Shown: positions 1-7,167 of the stretch, piece after piece
Position numbering within the stretch: position 1 is the first letter of the stretch
Layout: every line of letters starts with the position of its first letter
NCBI GenBank assembly: GCA_002386045.1
Contig: DGEQ01000021.1
Span: forward strand, 34,037-55,139
Length of the DNA: 21,103 nucleotides
Direction: 5' to 3'
Origin: Hungateiclostridiaceae bacterium UBA3922
Lineage (GTDB): Bacteria > Bacillota > Clostridia > Acetivibrionales > DTU013
The notes under the pieces: generated by a model
Told to the model about the DNA's origin: nothing
Database searches by the model: none
The model's input: only the letters and a program-made list of their open reading frames with translations
Made by a program: the position numbers and the translations under genes

Positions 1-1
1 A

Positions 2-595
2 GGAAACGACCCGGCACCAGGACCGGCGCGATCCCCGGGCGCCGCTGCCGCCGCCGGCAGGATCGACACAGACTGCGTCTATCTCAACGGAAACATATGC
101 GATGCCCTGGTCAATAACCAGGGGAAACCCGATCCGTGTGGTTCCTGCCGGATAAACCGGAACGGGGCAAAAGCGGGAACACGTCCGCCGGGAGACGTCG
201 ACGGGCTTGAATGCGACCTCGACAGGCATTTCGAGGTTTGCGACCCTTTCCGCAGCGGAAGGAGCGACTACAAGTGGTGGAAGGTGACGAATCCCGTAAA
301 CCTGAACAATATATTATACGAGAACAACATACGTTCTCCGCTGATGTTCAATCCCGCGGTGATGCTGGCCCATTACAGGTACAAGCACCTCATAATCGGG
401 ATCTTCCGCCACAAAAACGGAAAGAAATACGTTGTCTGCGGGGTACCCGGCAGGTACGTGGAAGATATGAAACCCTTCGGAGAAATGAACAAATGGGTGC
501 AGGTGCAGGGCACCAGGCCCAGGTACGGAGCCTTCGGATACTGGCTCGTCTATATCGACCCGGATAATGGCAGGATCCTGCACCCAAACAGATAA
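2..595 (+). CDS. Hypothetical protein, 5' end missing
   Basis: The frame is open from the left edge to a TAA at 593-595, giving 197 visible residues, so the start lies outside the window. The first 20 residues are a Gly/Pro/Ala-rich linker. Six cysteines follow at visible residues 25, 33, 46, 49, 71 and 80, including a CGSC pair, which could bind metal. From about residue 89 (DYKWWKVTNPVNLNNILYEN) there is a compact, aromatic-rich C-terminal domain of about 105 residues with alternating hydrophobic segments (HLIIGIF, KYVVCGVPG, FGYWLVYID). It resembles a conserved clostridial domain of unknown function, but I cannot name it with certainty. A short ORF beginning at GTG 284 is only an internal part of this frame. 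A T-rich run at 597-609 follows the stop. Being coding is well supported; function is unknown. Confidence 0.75.
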   Translation, partial: GNDPAPGPARSPGAAAAAGRIDTDCVYLNGNICDALVNNQGKPDPCGSCRINRNGAKAGTRPPGDVDGLECDLDRHFEVCDPFRSGRSDYKWWKVTNPVNLNNILYENNIRSPLMFNPAVMLAHYRYKHLIIGIFRHKNGKKYVVCGVPGRYVEDMKPFGEMNKWVQVQGTRPRYGAFGYWLVYIDPDNGRILHPNR

Positions 596-697
596 ACTTT
601 TTCTTTTTTTGCCCCGTAACATGTGTGGATACATGCAATGCAATGTTTGGTCAAATATGTTAAAATAATCTGGAGCACATGGAATGGGGGTGATACT

Positions 698-1501
698 CTG
701 CTTTACGTGTTTATCGGGTGCTTTGCATTCGGGGTTTTTTACGCTGCCCTGTCGTTCATACTCGGCGGACATGGAGATGCCGGCACCGACGGTATAGATA
801 TCGGCCACGACGCGGACATCGGCGGCATTGATGCCGGTGATTTCGATGCCGGGGCCATTGACGCCGCCGACGCAGATATCGGGTCCGGTACAGACATCGA
901 CATCGATCTCGATGCGGACGGGCCTGGCATCGGTACCGGCGCTGGCGTGGAAACAGATGCAGGACCCGGGGCAGACATCACCCAGGGAGCGGGAGCCGGA
1001 CATGCAGCAGCCGCCCGGCAGCCGGGTGCTTCAGACACGGCAGGGTCACCTTCGCCTTTCAGCCCGGTGGTGATGGCAAGCGCCATAACAACGTTCGGGG
1101 CGGTGGGCCTCATATCGATGAAAGGCTTCGGCCTGGGCGGCCTTGCCAGCACGTTCGTGGCGCTGGGCTTTGCCGGTGCCATCGGGGCCGCGATATTTTT
1201 CGGTATCGTCAAATTCATGTATTACTCCCAGTCCAATTCCATATTTTCGCTCAACGACCTTGTCGGGACCGAGGCGGAAGTCATAACTACCGTCCCCGCA
1301 AAGGGTCTTGGCGAGATAGCCTATTCGGTAAAAGGCACCAGGTATACCCTGGCTGCAAAGTCGATGGAGGAATGCGAGATCCGCAGGGGAGCGCCTGTCA
1401 TCATAAGGGAGATCGCCGGCAGCACGGCGGTCGTACAGCAGAAGCTGACCATCGATGACGTAGAGGTGGAAGAAGGCGTGCTGAAGCGGAAGGATACATG
1501 A
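698..1501 (+). CDS. NfeD-like membrane protein with Asp/Gly/Ala-rich spacer
   Basis: This is a membrane protein of the NfeD/YuaF type, the usual partner of flotillins. With a CTG start at 698 it has 267 residues: a transmembrane helix at about 2-23, an acidic Asp/Gly/Ala spacer at about 25-118, two further hydrophobic segments at about 124-142 and 148-175, and an OB-fold-like C-terminal domain at about 185-250 (FSLNDLVGTEAEVITTV, later GAPVIIREI). The start is uncertain. GGGGGTGAT at 686-694 is a near-perfect Shine-Dalgarno sequence seven bases before CTG 698. GTG 707 and an upstream GTG at 623 are alternatives, the latter adding an untypical N-terminus. The flotillin gene follows after 54 bases in the same direction, supporting an operon. 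NfeD-type proteins are thought to assist assembly or turnover of flotillin microdomains. The spacer is far more extended than in compact NfeD proteins. Confidence 0.82.
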   Translation: MLYVFIGCFAFGVFYAALSFILGGHGDAGTDGIDIGHDADIGGIDAGDFDAGAIDAADADIGSGTDIDIDLDADGPGIGTGAGVETDAGPGADITQGAGAGHAAAARQPGASDTAGSPSPFSPVVMASAITTFGAVGLISMKGFGLGGLASTFVALGFAGAIGAAIFFGIVKFMYYSQSNSIFSLNDLVGTEAEVITTVPAKGLGEIAYSVKGTRYTLAAKSMEECEIRRGAPVIIREIAGSTAVVQQKLTIDDVEVEEGVLKRKDT

Positions 1502-1507
1502 CGGAAG

Positions 1508-1523
1508 CATGCAGCGATGCATG
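1508..1523 (+). other. Hairpin with GCGA tetraloop between nfeD-like gene and flotillin gene
   Basis: CATGCA and TGCATG pair perfectly around a GCGA (GNRA-type) loop just after the upstream stop codon. There is no T-run, so it is not a terminator. It could stabilise or process the two-gene mRNA. It may also be chance. Confidence 0.35.
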
Positions 1524-1555
1524 AGATATAAAAACTACATAAAGGAGGACTCGAA

Positions 1556-2983
1556 ATGGATGTGCTTATACCGGTATTGATAGCAATAGCCCTTGTCGTT
1601 GTCATCTTCATCCTTATATCGGTATTCGTCGGAAGGTATGTCAAGGTCGGGCCCGATGAAGCACTGATCGTTTCAGGCCGCAAAAAGAGGCTGCCGAACG
1701 GCCAGGTCGTCGGCTTCAGGATAGTCAAGGGCGGAGCCACATTCGTATGGCCGGTCCTTGAGAAAGCCAAGACCATATCCCTGAGGATCATGCCGCTGGA
1801 CCTGAACTCCAGCGCCTATACCTCGCAGGGAGTACAGGTCAACGTGGACGGAGTGGCCCAGGTCAAGATCGATTCCACCCAGGAAGCCATCGCGACGGCG
1901 GCTGAGCAGTTCCTGAGCCTGAAAGAAGAAGAGATCAGGCGGATAGCGACGCAGACCCTGGAAGGCCACCTGCGTTCCATCATAGGCAACCTCACCGTCG
2001 AAGAGATCATGGCGAACAGGGACGCGTTCGCGCAGAAGGTACAGGAACTGGCGGCAAGCGATCTTGCCAACATGGGGCTGAAGATAATCTCGTTCACCAT
2101 CAGGGAGATCGCCGACAAGAACGGGTATCTTGAAAGCCTTGGCAAAGCGCAGATCGCCAGGGTGCAGAGGGATGCGGTCATCGGCCAGGCTGAAGCGAAG
2201 AGGGACGCGGACATAAAGAGCGCTGAGGCCATGCAGGCAGGCCAGACGGCCAGGTTCCTCGCGGAGACCAAGGTAGCCGAGGCCAACAGAGACAAGGAAA
2301 TGAAAATGGCCGAGTACCAGGCCGCTATCAACGAAAAGAAGGCTGAAGCAGATCTCGCCTATGACAAGAAGAAGTACATGCTGCAGCAGGAAGTCGAAAA
2401 GGAAGCCATGCAGGTCGAGATCGTAAAGAAACAGAAAGAGATCGAACTGCAGGAACAGGAAGTGCTCAGGAAGGCGCAGGAACTGGATGCGACTATCAAA
2501 AAGCCTGCTGAAGCGGAGAAGTACAGGACCGAACTGAGCGCGGAAGCAGAAAAGGTCAAAAAATCAATGGAAGCCGAGGCGCAAGCCTTCGCCATCAAGG
2601 CCGAAGGCGCTGCAAAGGCCGAAGCCATCAAAGCTGCAGGTCTTGCAGAAGCGGAAGTCATCAAGGCAAAAGGCGAAGCGGAAGCGGAGGCTCTCGCAAA
2701 AAAGGCCGAGGCTTACAAGCAGTTCAACGATGCTGCCATCGCGCAGATGGTCATCGAAAAGCTGCCCGAGATAGCCGCGGCAATAGCCCAGCCGCTCGCG
2801 AAGACGGAAAAGATAGTCATGATCGGCGATTCCGGCGCTTCGAAGATAACGAAGGATATCACGGAAATCATGGCACAGCTGCCTGAAACGGTCAAAGGGC
2901 TGACAGGCATAGACCTGACGAACATACTCAGGAATTACGCGGAGCCGAAGGAAGCCCAGGCAGAAGAAGCGAAAGAGCAGTAG
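1556..2983 (+). CDS. Flotillin family protein (SPFH domain)
   Basis: This is a flotillin (YuaG/FloT family), a membrane-anchored scaffold that organises lipid microdomains. The 475 residues begin with one hydrophobic anchor (about 4-26). An SPFH/band 7 domain follows to about residue 200 (VGPDEALIVSGRKK; VNVDGVAQVKI; NLTVEEIMANRDAF; GLKIISFTIREI). A long coiled coil rich in Glu-Ala repeats runs to about 395 (QAEAKRDADIKSAEA; AEGAAKAEAIKAAGLAEAEV), and the C-terminal tail is helical and ends in EAKEQ. Length and EA repeats are typical of bacterial flotillins. The ATG is preceded by AAAGGAGG at 1541-1548 with ideal spacing. The NfeD-like gene lies directly upstream, the standard arrangement. 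No terminator is obvious in the 148 bases after the stop. Confidence 0.95.
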   Translation: MDVLIPVLIAIALVVVIFILISVFVGRYVKVGPDEALIVSGRKKRLPNGQVVGFRIVKGGATFVWPVLEKAKTISLRIMPLDLNSSAYTSQGVQVNVDGVAQVKIDSTQEAIATAAEQFLSLKEEEIRRIATQTLEGHLRSIIGNLTVEEIMANRDAFAQKVQELAASDLANMGLKIISFTIREIADKNGYLESLGKAQIARVQRDAVIGQAEAKRDADIKSAEAMQAGQTARFLAETKVAEANRDKEMKMAEYQAAINEKKAEADLAYDKKKYMLQQEVEKEAMQVEIVKKQKEIELQEQEVLRKAQELDATIKKPAEAEKYRTELSAEAEKVKKSMEAEAQAFAIKAEGAAKAEAIKAAGLAEAEVIKAKGEAEAEALAKKAEAYKQFNDAAIAQMVIEKLPEIAAAIAQPLAKTEKIVMIGDSGASKITKDITEIMAQLPETVKGLTGIDLTNILRNYAEPKEAQAEEAKEQ

Positions 2984-3173
2984 ATCGGCCGGAGAACCAG
3001 GGACATAAAGAATAAACGGTCAAAAAATATTAAATGATATGCTTTTTTGGCGAAATATTGTATAATATTAAGGAGACATTTCCGATACCGCAAATTTCAG
3101 GGAATGATCTCCTTGTATTTTTCTTCAGCCGATGCCTGGAGTTCTTTACAAAGCCGAAAGGATGCTGATTTCA

Positions 3174-3584
3174 TTGACTGCCAAAAACAGGGTCGAACTT
3201 AGGATAGCCGGCAAGGATTATATCGTAGTGGGAACAGAGCCGGAGGAGTACATTCACAGGGTTGGCCTTTACGTGGACAAAAAAATGACGGATATAATGA
3301 GAGCGAACAACAAGCTCAGCACTTCGCTGGCTGCTGTCCTTACGGCAATCAATGTGGTCGACGACCTGTTCAAGAGCCGGGAATCCGAACAGGAACTGAA
3401 AAACCAGCTGAAGAAAGCCACGGAGGAACTGGAGAGACTGAGGAGAGAAAACAGGGTGCTGCAGCAGGACAACAATGTGCTCAGCAGTCAGAATACCGAA
3501 CTGAAGCTTGAACTGGCCAAAAGGGAAGCCGAACTGAATGAAGTGAGAAACACGCTGGACAAGGCTGAACGGGCGAAAGAATAG
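3174..3584 (+). CDS. zapA: Cell division protein ZapA
   Basis: ZapA binds FtsZ and promotes bundling of the division ring in the cytoplasm. The conserved ZapA globular domain is at the N-terminus (NRVELRIAGKDYIVVG, then EEYIHRVGLYVDKKM and AAVLTAINVVDDLFK). A long C-terminal coiled coil follows (ELKNQLKKATEELERLRREN and onwards), which mediates dimerisation. I prefer TTG 3174 (136 residues) because AAAGGATG at 3158-3165 is a plausible ribosome binding site eight bases away and the domain starts here. ATG 3132 and ATG 3162 are in frame but have no upstream site at proper spacing. A TATAAT at 3061-3066 in the AT-rich leader may be the -10 element, but I find no good -35. In clostridia zapA commonly precedes a U32 gene, as here. 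Confidence 0.88.
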   Translation: MTAKNRVELRIAGKDYIVVGTEPEEYIHRVGLYVDKKMTDIMRANNKLSTSLAAVLTAINVVDDLFKSRESEQELKNQLKKATEELERLRRENRVLQQDNNVLSSQNTELKLELAKREAELNEVRNTLDKAERAKE

Positions 3585-3637
3585 TGAGTGCGTGCCGGTC
3601 CATGTTTTGATACCGTTGGGACGGGGTTTTGGCAACT

Positions 3638-3669
3638 GCTTTGCGAGGCGATCCTGCAGAGCTTTTTTT
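3638..3669 (+). terminator. Rho-independent terminator after zapA
   Basis: GCTTTGC at 3638-3644 pairs with GCAGAGC at 3656-3662 (one G-U), with an inner AGG/CCT pairing, and is followed by seven Ts at 3663-3669. It lies 54 bases after the zapA stop and separates zapA from the U32 gene. Confidence 0.75.
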
Positions 3670-3689
3670 ATGCGTCCATGTTTTTTGTG

Positions 3690-3737
3690 CCGGTTTTAGC
3701 GGCGATGACCCGGTTTTACGGCAGCAGCCTGATTTTA
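3690..3737 (+). repeat. Degenerate direct repeats before the U32 gene
   Basis: CCGGTTTTA occurs at 3690-3698 and 3710-3718, exactly 20 bases apart, with a weaker third copy CCTGATTTTA at 3728-3737. The rest of the 262-base gap holds the zapA terminator, an 11-base direct repeat GTCCATGTTTT (3598-3608 and 3674-3684) and no gene. The repeats may be a protein-binding region for the U32 gene or chance similarity. Confidence 0.35.
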
Positions 3738-3846
3738 TGCGGTACCGGTCCCGGGTATTGAATAAATGCTATGGCACGAAACAAACCGGTACAAAATAAA
3801 ACGGGATCGAAACCATTACAGGTCACAGGACAGGATGGGTTGAACC

Positions 3847-6483
3847 ATGGGAAAAACTATTGAACTGCTGGCTCCGGCCGGCAACGCAGAGTCTTTGCGT
3901 GCGGCAGTTGAAAACGGTGCTGATGCGGTCTACCTGGGAGGGAAATCGTTCAATGCCAGGCAGCAGGCGGACAATTTCGACCTTCCCGGGCTCCGGGAGG
4001 GGTTGAGATATGCCCATGCAAGGGGAGTGAACATTTACCTGACCCTCAATACGCTGGTCAGTGACGAGGAAATCCCGCAGGCGCTCGCCTGGGCAGAGGA
4101 AGCATACATTGCAGGCATAGACGGGATAATAGTGCAGGACATCGGCCTTGCGGCGCTGCTCAGGGGATCGCTTCCGGAACTGCCGCTTCACGGGAGCACG
4201 CAGATGACGGTATATGACCTGGAAGGCGTGCGGATGCTTGAGAAAATGGGGTTCAGCAGGGTCGTGCTGCCAAGGGAGCTCACACTGGAGCAGGCGGCAC
4301 GGATAGCCCGCAACACAGGGCTCGAAGTGGAGATATTCGTGCATGGGGCGATGTGTGTCTGCTACTCGGGACAGTGCCTCATGAGCAGCATGATCGGAGG
4401 AAGAAGCGGCAACAGGGGTAGATGTGCCCAGCCGTGCAGGCTTGCATATACGCTCGCCGGCCCCGGCGGCAAAAGCGGGGGAAAGGACAGGCCGCGCTAC
4501 CTGCTCAGCCCGAAGGACATGAATACGCTGGAATACCTGCCTGAAATCGTTTCTTCAGGCATCAGGTCGCTGAAAATAGAAGGCAGGATGAAGAGCCCGG
4601 AGTATGTTGCCACCGTGGTGCGGATATACCGCAAATACCTGGACATCGCCCTCGGGCGGGCCGGCAGCGGTGACACGTCGAAACTCGATATCGATGAAAA
4701 AGACCGGCGGGACCTTTTGCAGGTATTCAACAGGGGCGGGTTCTCGCCGGGCTACCTTAAAGGTATGAAGGGCTCCGGCATGATGAGCTATGACAAGCCG
4801 AACAACAGCGGGGTCTGTATCGGGAGCGTACAGTCATATGACAGTGCCCGGAGGACCGTGAAAATAAAGCTGGAGGAAGCGCTGTCCGTCGGCGACGGGA
4901 TAGAGATCTGGACCGGAGGGCCTGACAGTCCCGGCGGTACCGTCACCATGATAAAAAAGGCCGGCCGGAGCACAAGGGATGCAGCGAAGGGCGATGTCGT
5001 CGAAATCGGCTTTTTCAGCGGGGACATATCGCCTGGAAGGAAAGTGTTCAGGACCACCAGTATCGAGCTTCTGAAAGAAGCGCGAAGGAGCTGGAGCGGC
5101 GGGAATACGAGGCGTGTGCCTGTAAAAGGTTCCGTTGTCCTCGAAAAAGGCCGGCCGCCGGTGCTTACGGTGGAGGACGACATCGGTCACAGGATCACGG
5201 CTTCAGGGACGATCCCGGCAGAGACAGCCATGAACAGTCCGCTCACGGAGGAAAGGCTGGTCGGTCAGTTGCGTAAGACCGGTTCGACGCCTTTTGACTT
5301 CATGCACCTGGATGTAGAAATGCAGGACGGTCTGACTGTCCCGGTCAGCGAGATAAATGAAGTCAGGAGGAAAGCCCTCGGGGAACTGTATGAGGCAAGG
5401 GCCGACAGGTACCCGGAAAGGCGCCGGAAAAACGGCGGGGACAGGCACGGCGCCGTTGCAGGGCAGGACCGTATCACCGCAAAACGGGCTGCCGGGCAGA
5501 AGCGGCCGATGATATCGCTGTATTTCTACAGGTGGGACGAAAGCCGGGACATGGCAGGATCCGGCGCCGACAGGATATATGTGCCGGTCACGGCGGTATG
5601 GAAGCCGGGATTCGGGAGTGCAGCGGATGCTGCCGGGAGAAGCGGGACGGAAGTGTTCTGCTGGCTCCCGCCTGTAACTAAAGGCAATTATGAAAAACTG
5701 ATCGACAGGTTCATCGCCGAATACCACGGCGATGCCGGATACAGCGGCAGCAGCGGCATAGACGGGGTCCTTGCGGCAAACCCGGGGACAGTCCACAGGT
5801 TGATGGGCGTCAGTGGATTGCGGCTGGCCGGGGACATATCGCTCAACCTTTTCAACTCATGGTCGGTGGCCGGGTATGCCGGGTTTGGGCTGGAAAGCGC
5901 CGCGTTATCCGTTGAACTGACCATCCGGCAGGTATCCGGACTGGCAGCCGGCCTGGGCCGGACCGACCGGGCATCCTGTCCCGGGTACGTATCGGGACTA
6001 CCCACGGATGAGGGGAGCAGCCGGCAGGGGACCGCACGACCGGGGCCCATTGCCCTGGAAGCGGTCGTGTATGGCAGGCTGCCGCTGATGATCAGCGAGT
6101 ATTGTCCTGTCGGATGTGCCGAAAGCGGCTTCGACGGCCGGTCGAAATGCAGCGGATGCTGCAGCAGAGGCGATTTTGCATTGCGGGACAGGCTGGGCAA
6201 GGAATTTCCTGTCTTTTGTGACAGTATCGACTGCAGGAGCACCATCCTGAATTCGAACGTGCTGTTCGTGCCCGACTCCCTCAGGACCCTTGCCGATGCC
6301 GGCATCGATATTTTCAGGCTTTATATATGGGACGAGGACGACGATACGATAAGGGAGCTTGTAAAACTGTACCGGGCCGGACTGGAAGGCGCGGACATAA
6401 GCGATGGGACAGCCTTCAGCCGGCTGACGGAGAAGTTAAAGGCAGCAGGTTTCACAAAGGGACATTATTATAGGGGCGTTTAG
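3847..6483 (+). CDS. U32 family protein, long RlhA-like form with DUF3656 region
   Basis: U32 proteins were named as peptidases. The branch with a DUF3656 region includes E. coli RlhA, which hydroxylates C2501 of 23S rRNA, so RNA modification is a better guess than proteolysis. The 878 residues begin with a TIM-barrel-like U32 core (ELLAPAGNAESLRAAVENGA; later EIFVHGAMCVCYSGQCLMSS). The U32 signature spans about 162-197 with Cys170, 172, 177, 193 and 197, candidates for iron-sulfur ligands. A DUF3656-like region lies around 400-530, then a basic, low-complexity linker near 525-555. A C-terminal part carries a second cysteine cluster from about 753 (EYCPVGC, then CSGCC). It is longer than E. 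coli RlhA (roughly 650 residues), mostly from linkers and this C-terminal part. The ATG has only a weak upstream site (GGATGGGT). The dut gene starts 39 bases after the stop. Confidence 0.9.
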   Translation: MGKTIELLAPAGNAESLRAAVENGADAVYLGGKSFNARQQADNFDLPGLREGLRYAHARGVNIYLTLNTLVSDEEIPQALAWAEEAYIAGIDGIIVQDIGLAALLRGSLPELPLHGSTQMTVYDLEGVRMLEKMGFSRVVLPRELTLEQAARIARNTGLEVEIFVHGAMCVCYSGQCLMSSMIGGRSGNRGRCAQPCRLAYTLAGPGGKSGGKDRPRYLLSPKDMNTLEYLPEIVSSGIRSLKIEGRMKSPEYVATVVRIYRKYLDIALGRAGSGDTSKLDIDEKDRRDLLQVFNRGGFSPGYLKGMKGSGMMSYDKPNNSGVCIGSVQSYDSARRTVKIKLEEALSVGDGIEIWTGGPDSPGGTVTMIKKAGRSTRDAAKGDVVEIGFFSGDISPGRKVFRTTSIELLKEARRSWSGGNTRRVPVKGSVVLEKGRPPVLTVEDDIGHRITASGTIPAETAMNSPLTEERLVGQLRKTGSTPFDFMHLDVEMQDGLTVPVSEINEVRRKALGELYEARADRYPERRRKNGGDRHGAVAGQDRITAKRAAGQKRPMISLYFYRWDESRDMAGSGADRIYVPVTAVWKPGFGSAADAAGRSGTEVFCWLPPVTKGNYEKLIDRFIAEYHGDAGYSGSSGIDGVLAANPGTVHRLMGVSGLRLAGDISLNLFNSWSVAGYAGFGLESAALSVELTIRQVSGLAAGLGRTDRASCPGYVSGLPTDEGSSRQGTARPGPIALEAVVYGRLPLMISEYCPVGCAESGFDGRSKCSGCCSRGDFALRDRLGKEFPVFCDSIDCRSTILNSNVLFVPDSLRTLADAGIDIFRLYIWDEDDDTIRELVKLYRAGLEGADISDGTAFSRLTEKLKAAGFTKGHYYRGV

Positions 6484-6522
6484 GGAACGCTGTGAGAGAT
6501 CCGGCACACAGGAGGAGAGCAT

Positions 6523-7149
6523 ATGGAGAAAAAAGTCAGGGTGTATATCAGGACATGGGGAGAAGGCAGGGTACCGCAGTATGCGTCCGGCCACTCTGCG
6601 GGATGCGACCTGTATGCAACGATGGATATGGCCATCAGGCCGGGAGAAACGAAACTCATGCCGCTGGATTTCTCGATGGCCATAGACGCCGGTCTTGAGG
6701 CACAGATAAGGCCGAGGAGCGGCCTGTCGCTGAGGACCGAACTCAGGCTGCCGAACAGCCCGGGGACGATCGACAGCGATTACCGCGACACCGTAGGGAT
6801 CATACTCCAGAACACGTACAACATCGCCAACCTTCCCTGGCAGATAGCGGCAAACCCGGAACTGCTGGATGAACTGCGGGGAAATTACGAAGAAGTCGAT
6901 CTCGGCACATACCTGTACAGGCATCATGGCATCGGGATGCCTGAAGCCGTGTCACCCGCGGTATTGGGCCAGAAGATCTATATCGACAAACATGGCAATC
7001 CATACGGCACCATATACATAAAAAAGGGCGAGAGGATCGCACAGATGGTATTCACTGAATACAGGAGGGCCGAGTTCATACAGCACCCGGACCCGAGAAG
7101 CATCGGTGAGGACAGGGGAGGAGGGTTCGGCCACACCGGAAGCAGGTAA
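6523..7149 (+). CDS. dut: dUTP diphosphatase with a large internal insertion
   Basis: dUTPase hydrolyses dUTP to dUMP and pyrophosphate, preventing uracil incorporation and supplying dTMP synthesis. All five trimeric dUTPase motifs are visible: motif 1 AGCDLYAT (26-33), motif 2 RPRSGLS (63-69), motif 3 TIDSDYRDTVGIILQN (82-97), motif 4 KKGERIAQMVF (168-177) and motif 5 DRGGGFGHTG (197-206). Motif 5 seems one residue shorter than the usual RGxGGFGSTG. Motifs 3 and 4 are normally about ten residues apart but here about 70, so some 55-60 residues are inserted, giving 208 residues instead of the usual 145-155. AGGAGGA lies just upstream of the ATG. The methyltransferase gene starts 18 bases after the stop, suggesting a shared transcript. 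Confidence 0.92.
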   Translation: MEKKVRVYIRTWGEGRVPQYASGHSAGCDLYATMDMAIRPGETKLMPLDFSMAIDAGLEAQIRPRSGLSLRTELRLPNSPGTIDSDYRDTVGIILQNTYNIANLPWQIAANPELLDELRGNYEEVDLGTYLYRHHGIGMPEAVSPAVLGQKIYIDKHGNPYGTIYIKKGERIAQMVFTEYRRAEFIQHPDPRSIGEDRGGGFGHTGSR

Positions 7150-7167
7150 AGCCGGAGGGCCAGCTGG

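Noticed and set aside
314..1003. A 229-residue leftward ORF
   Set aside because: It is the reverse-frame shadow of the NfeD-like gene and the preceding gene, has no ribosome binding site and repeats the acidic spacer in antisense.
3047..3066. Complete sigma-A promoter before zapA
   Set aside because: TATAAT is present at 3061-3066 but no acceptable -35 lies 15-19 bases upstream, so only the -10 is mentioned.
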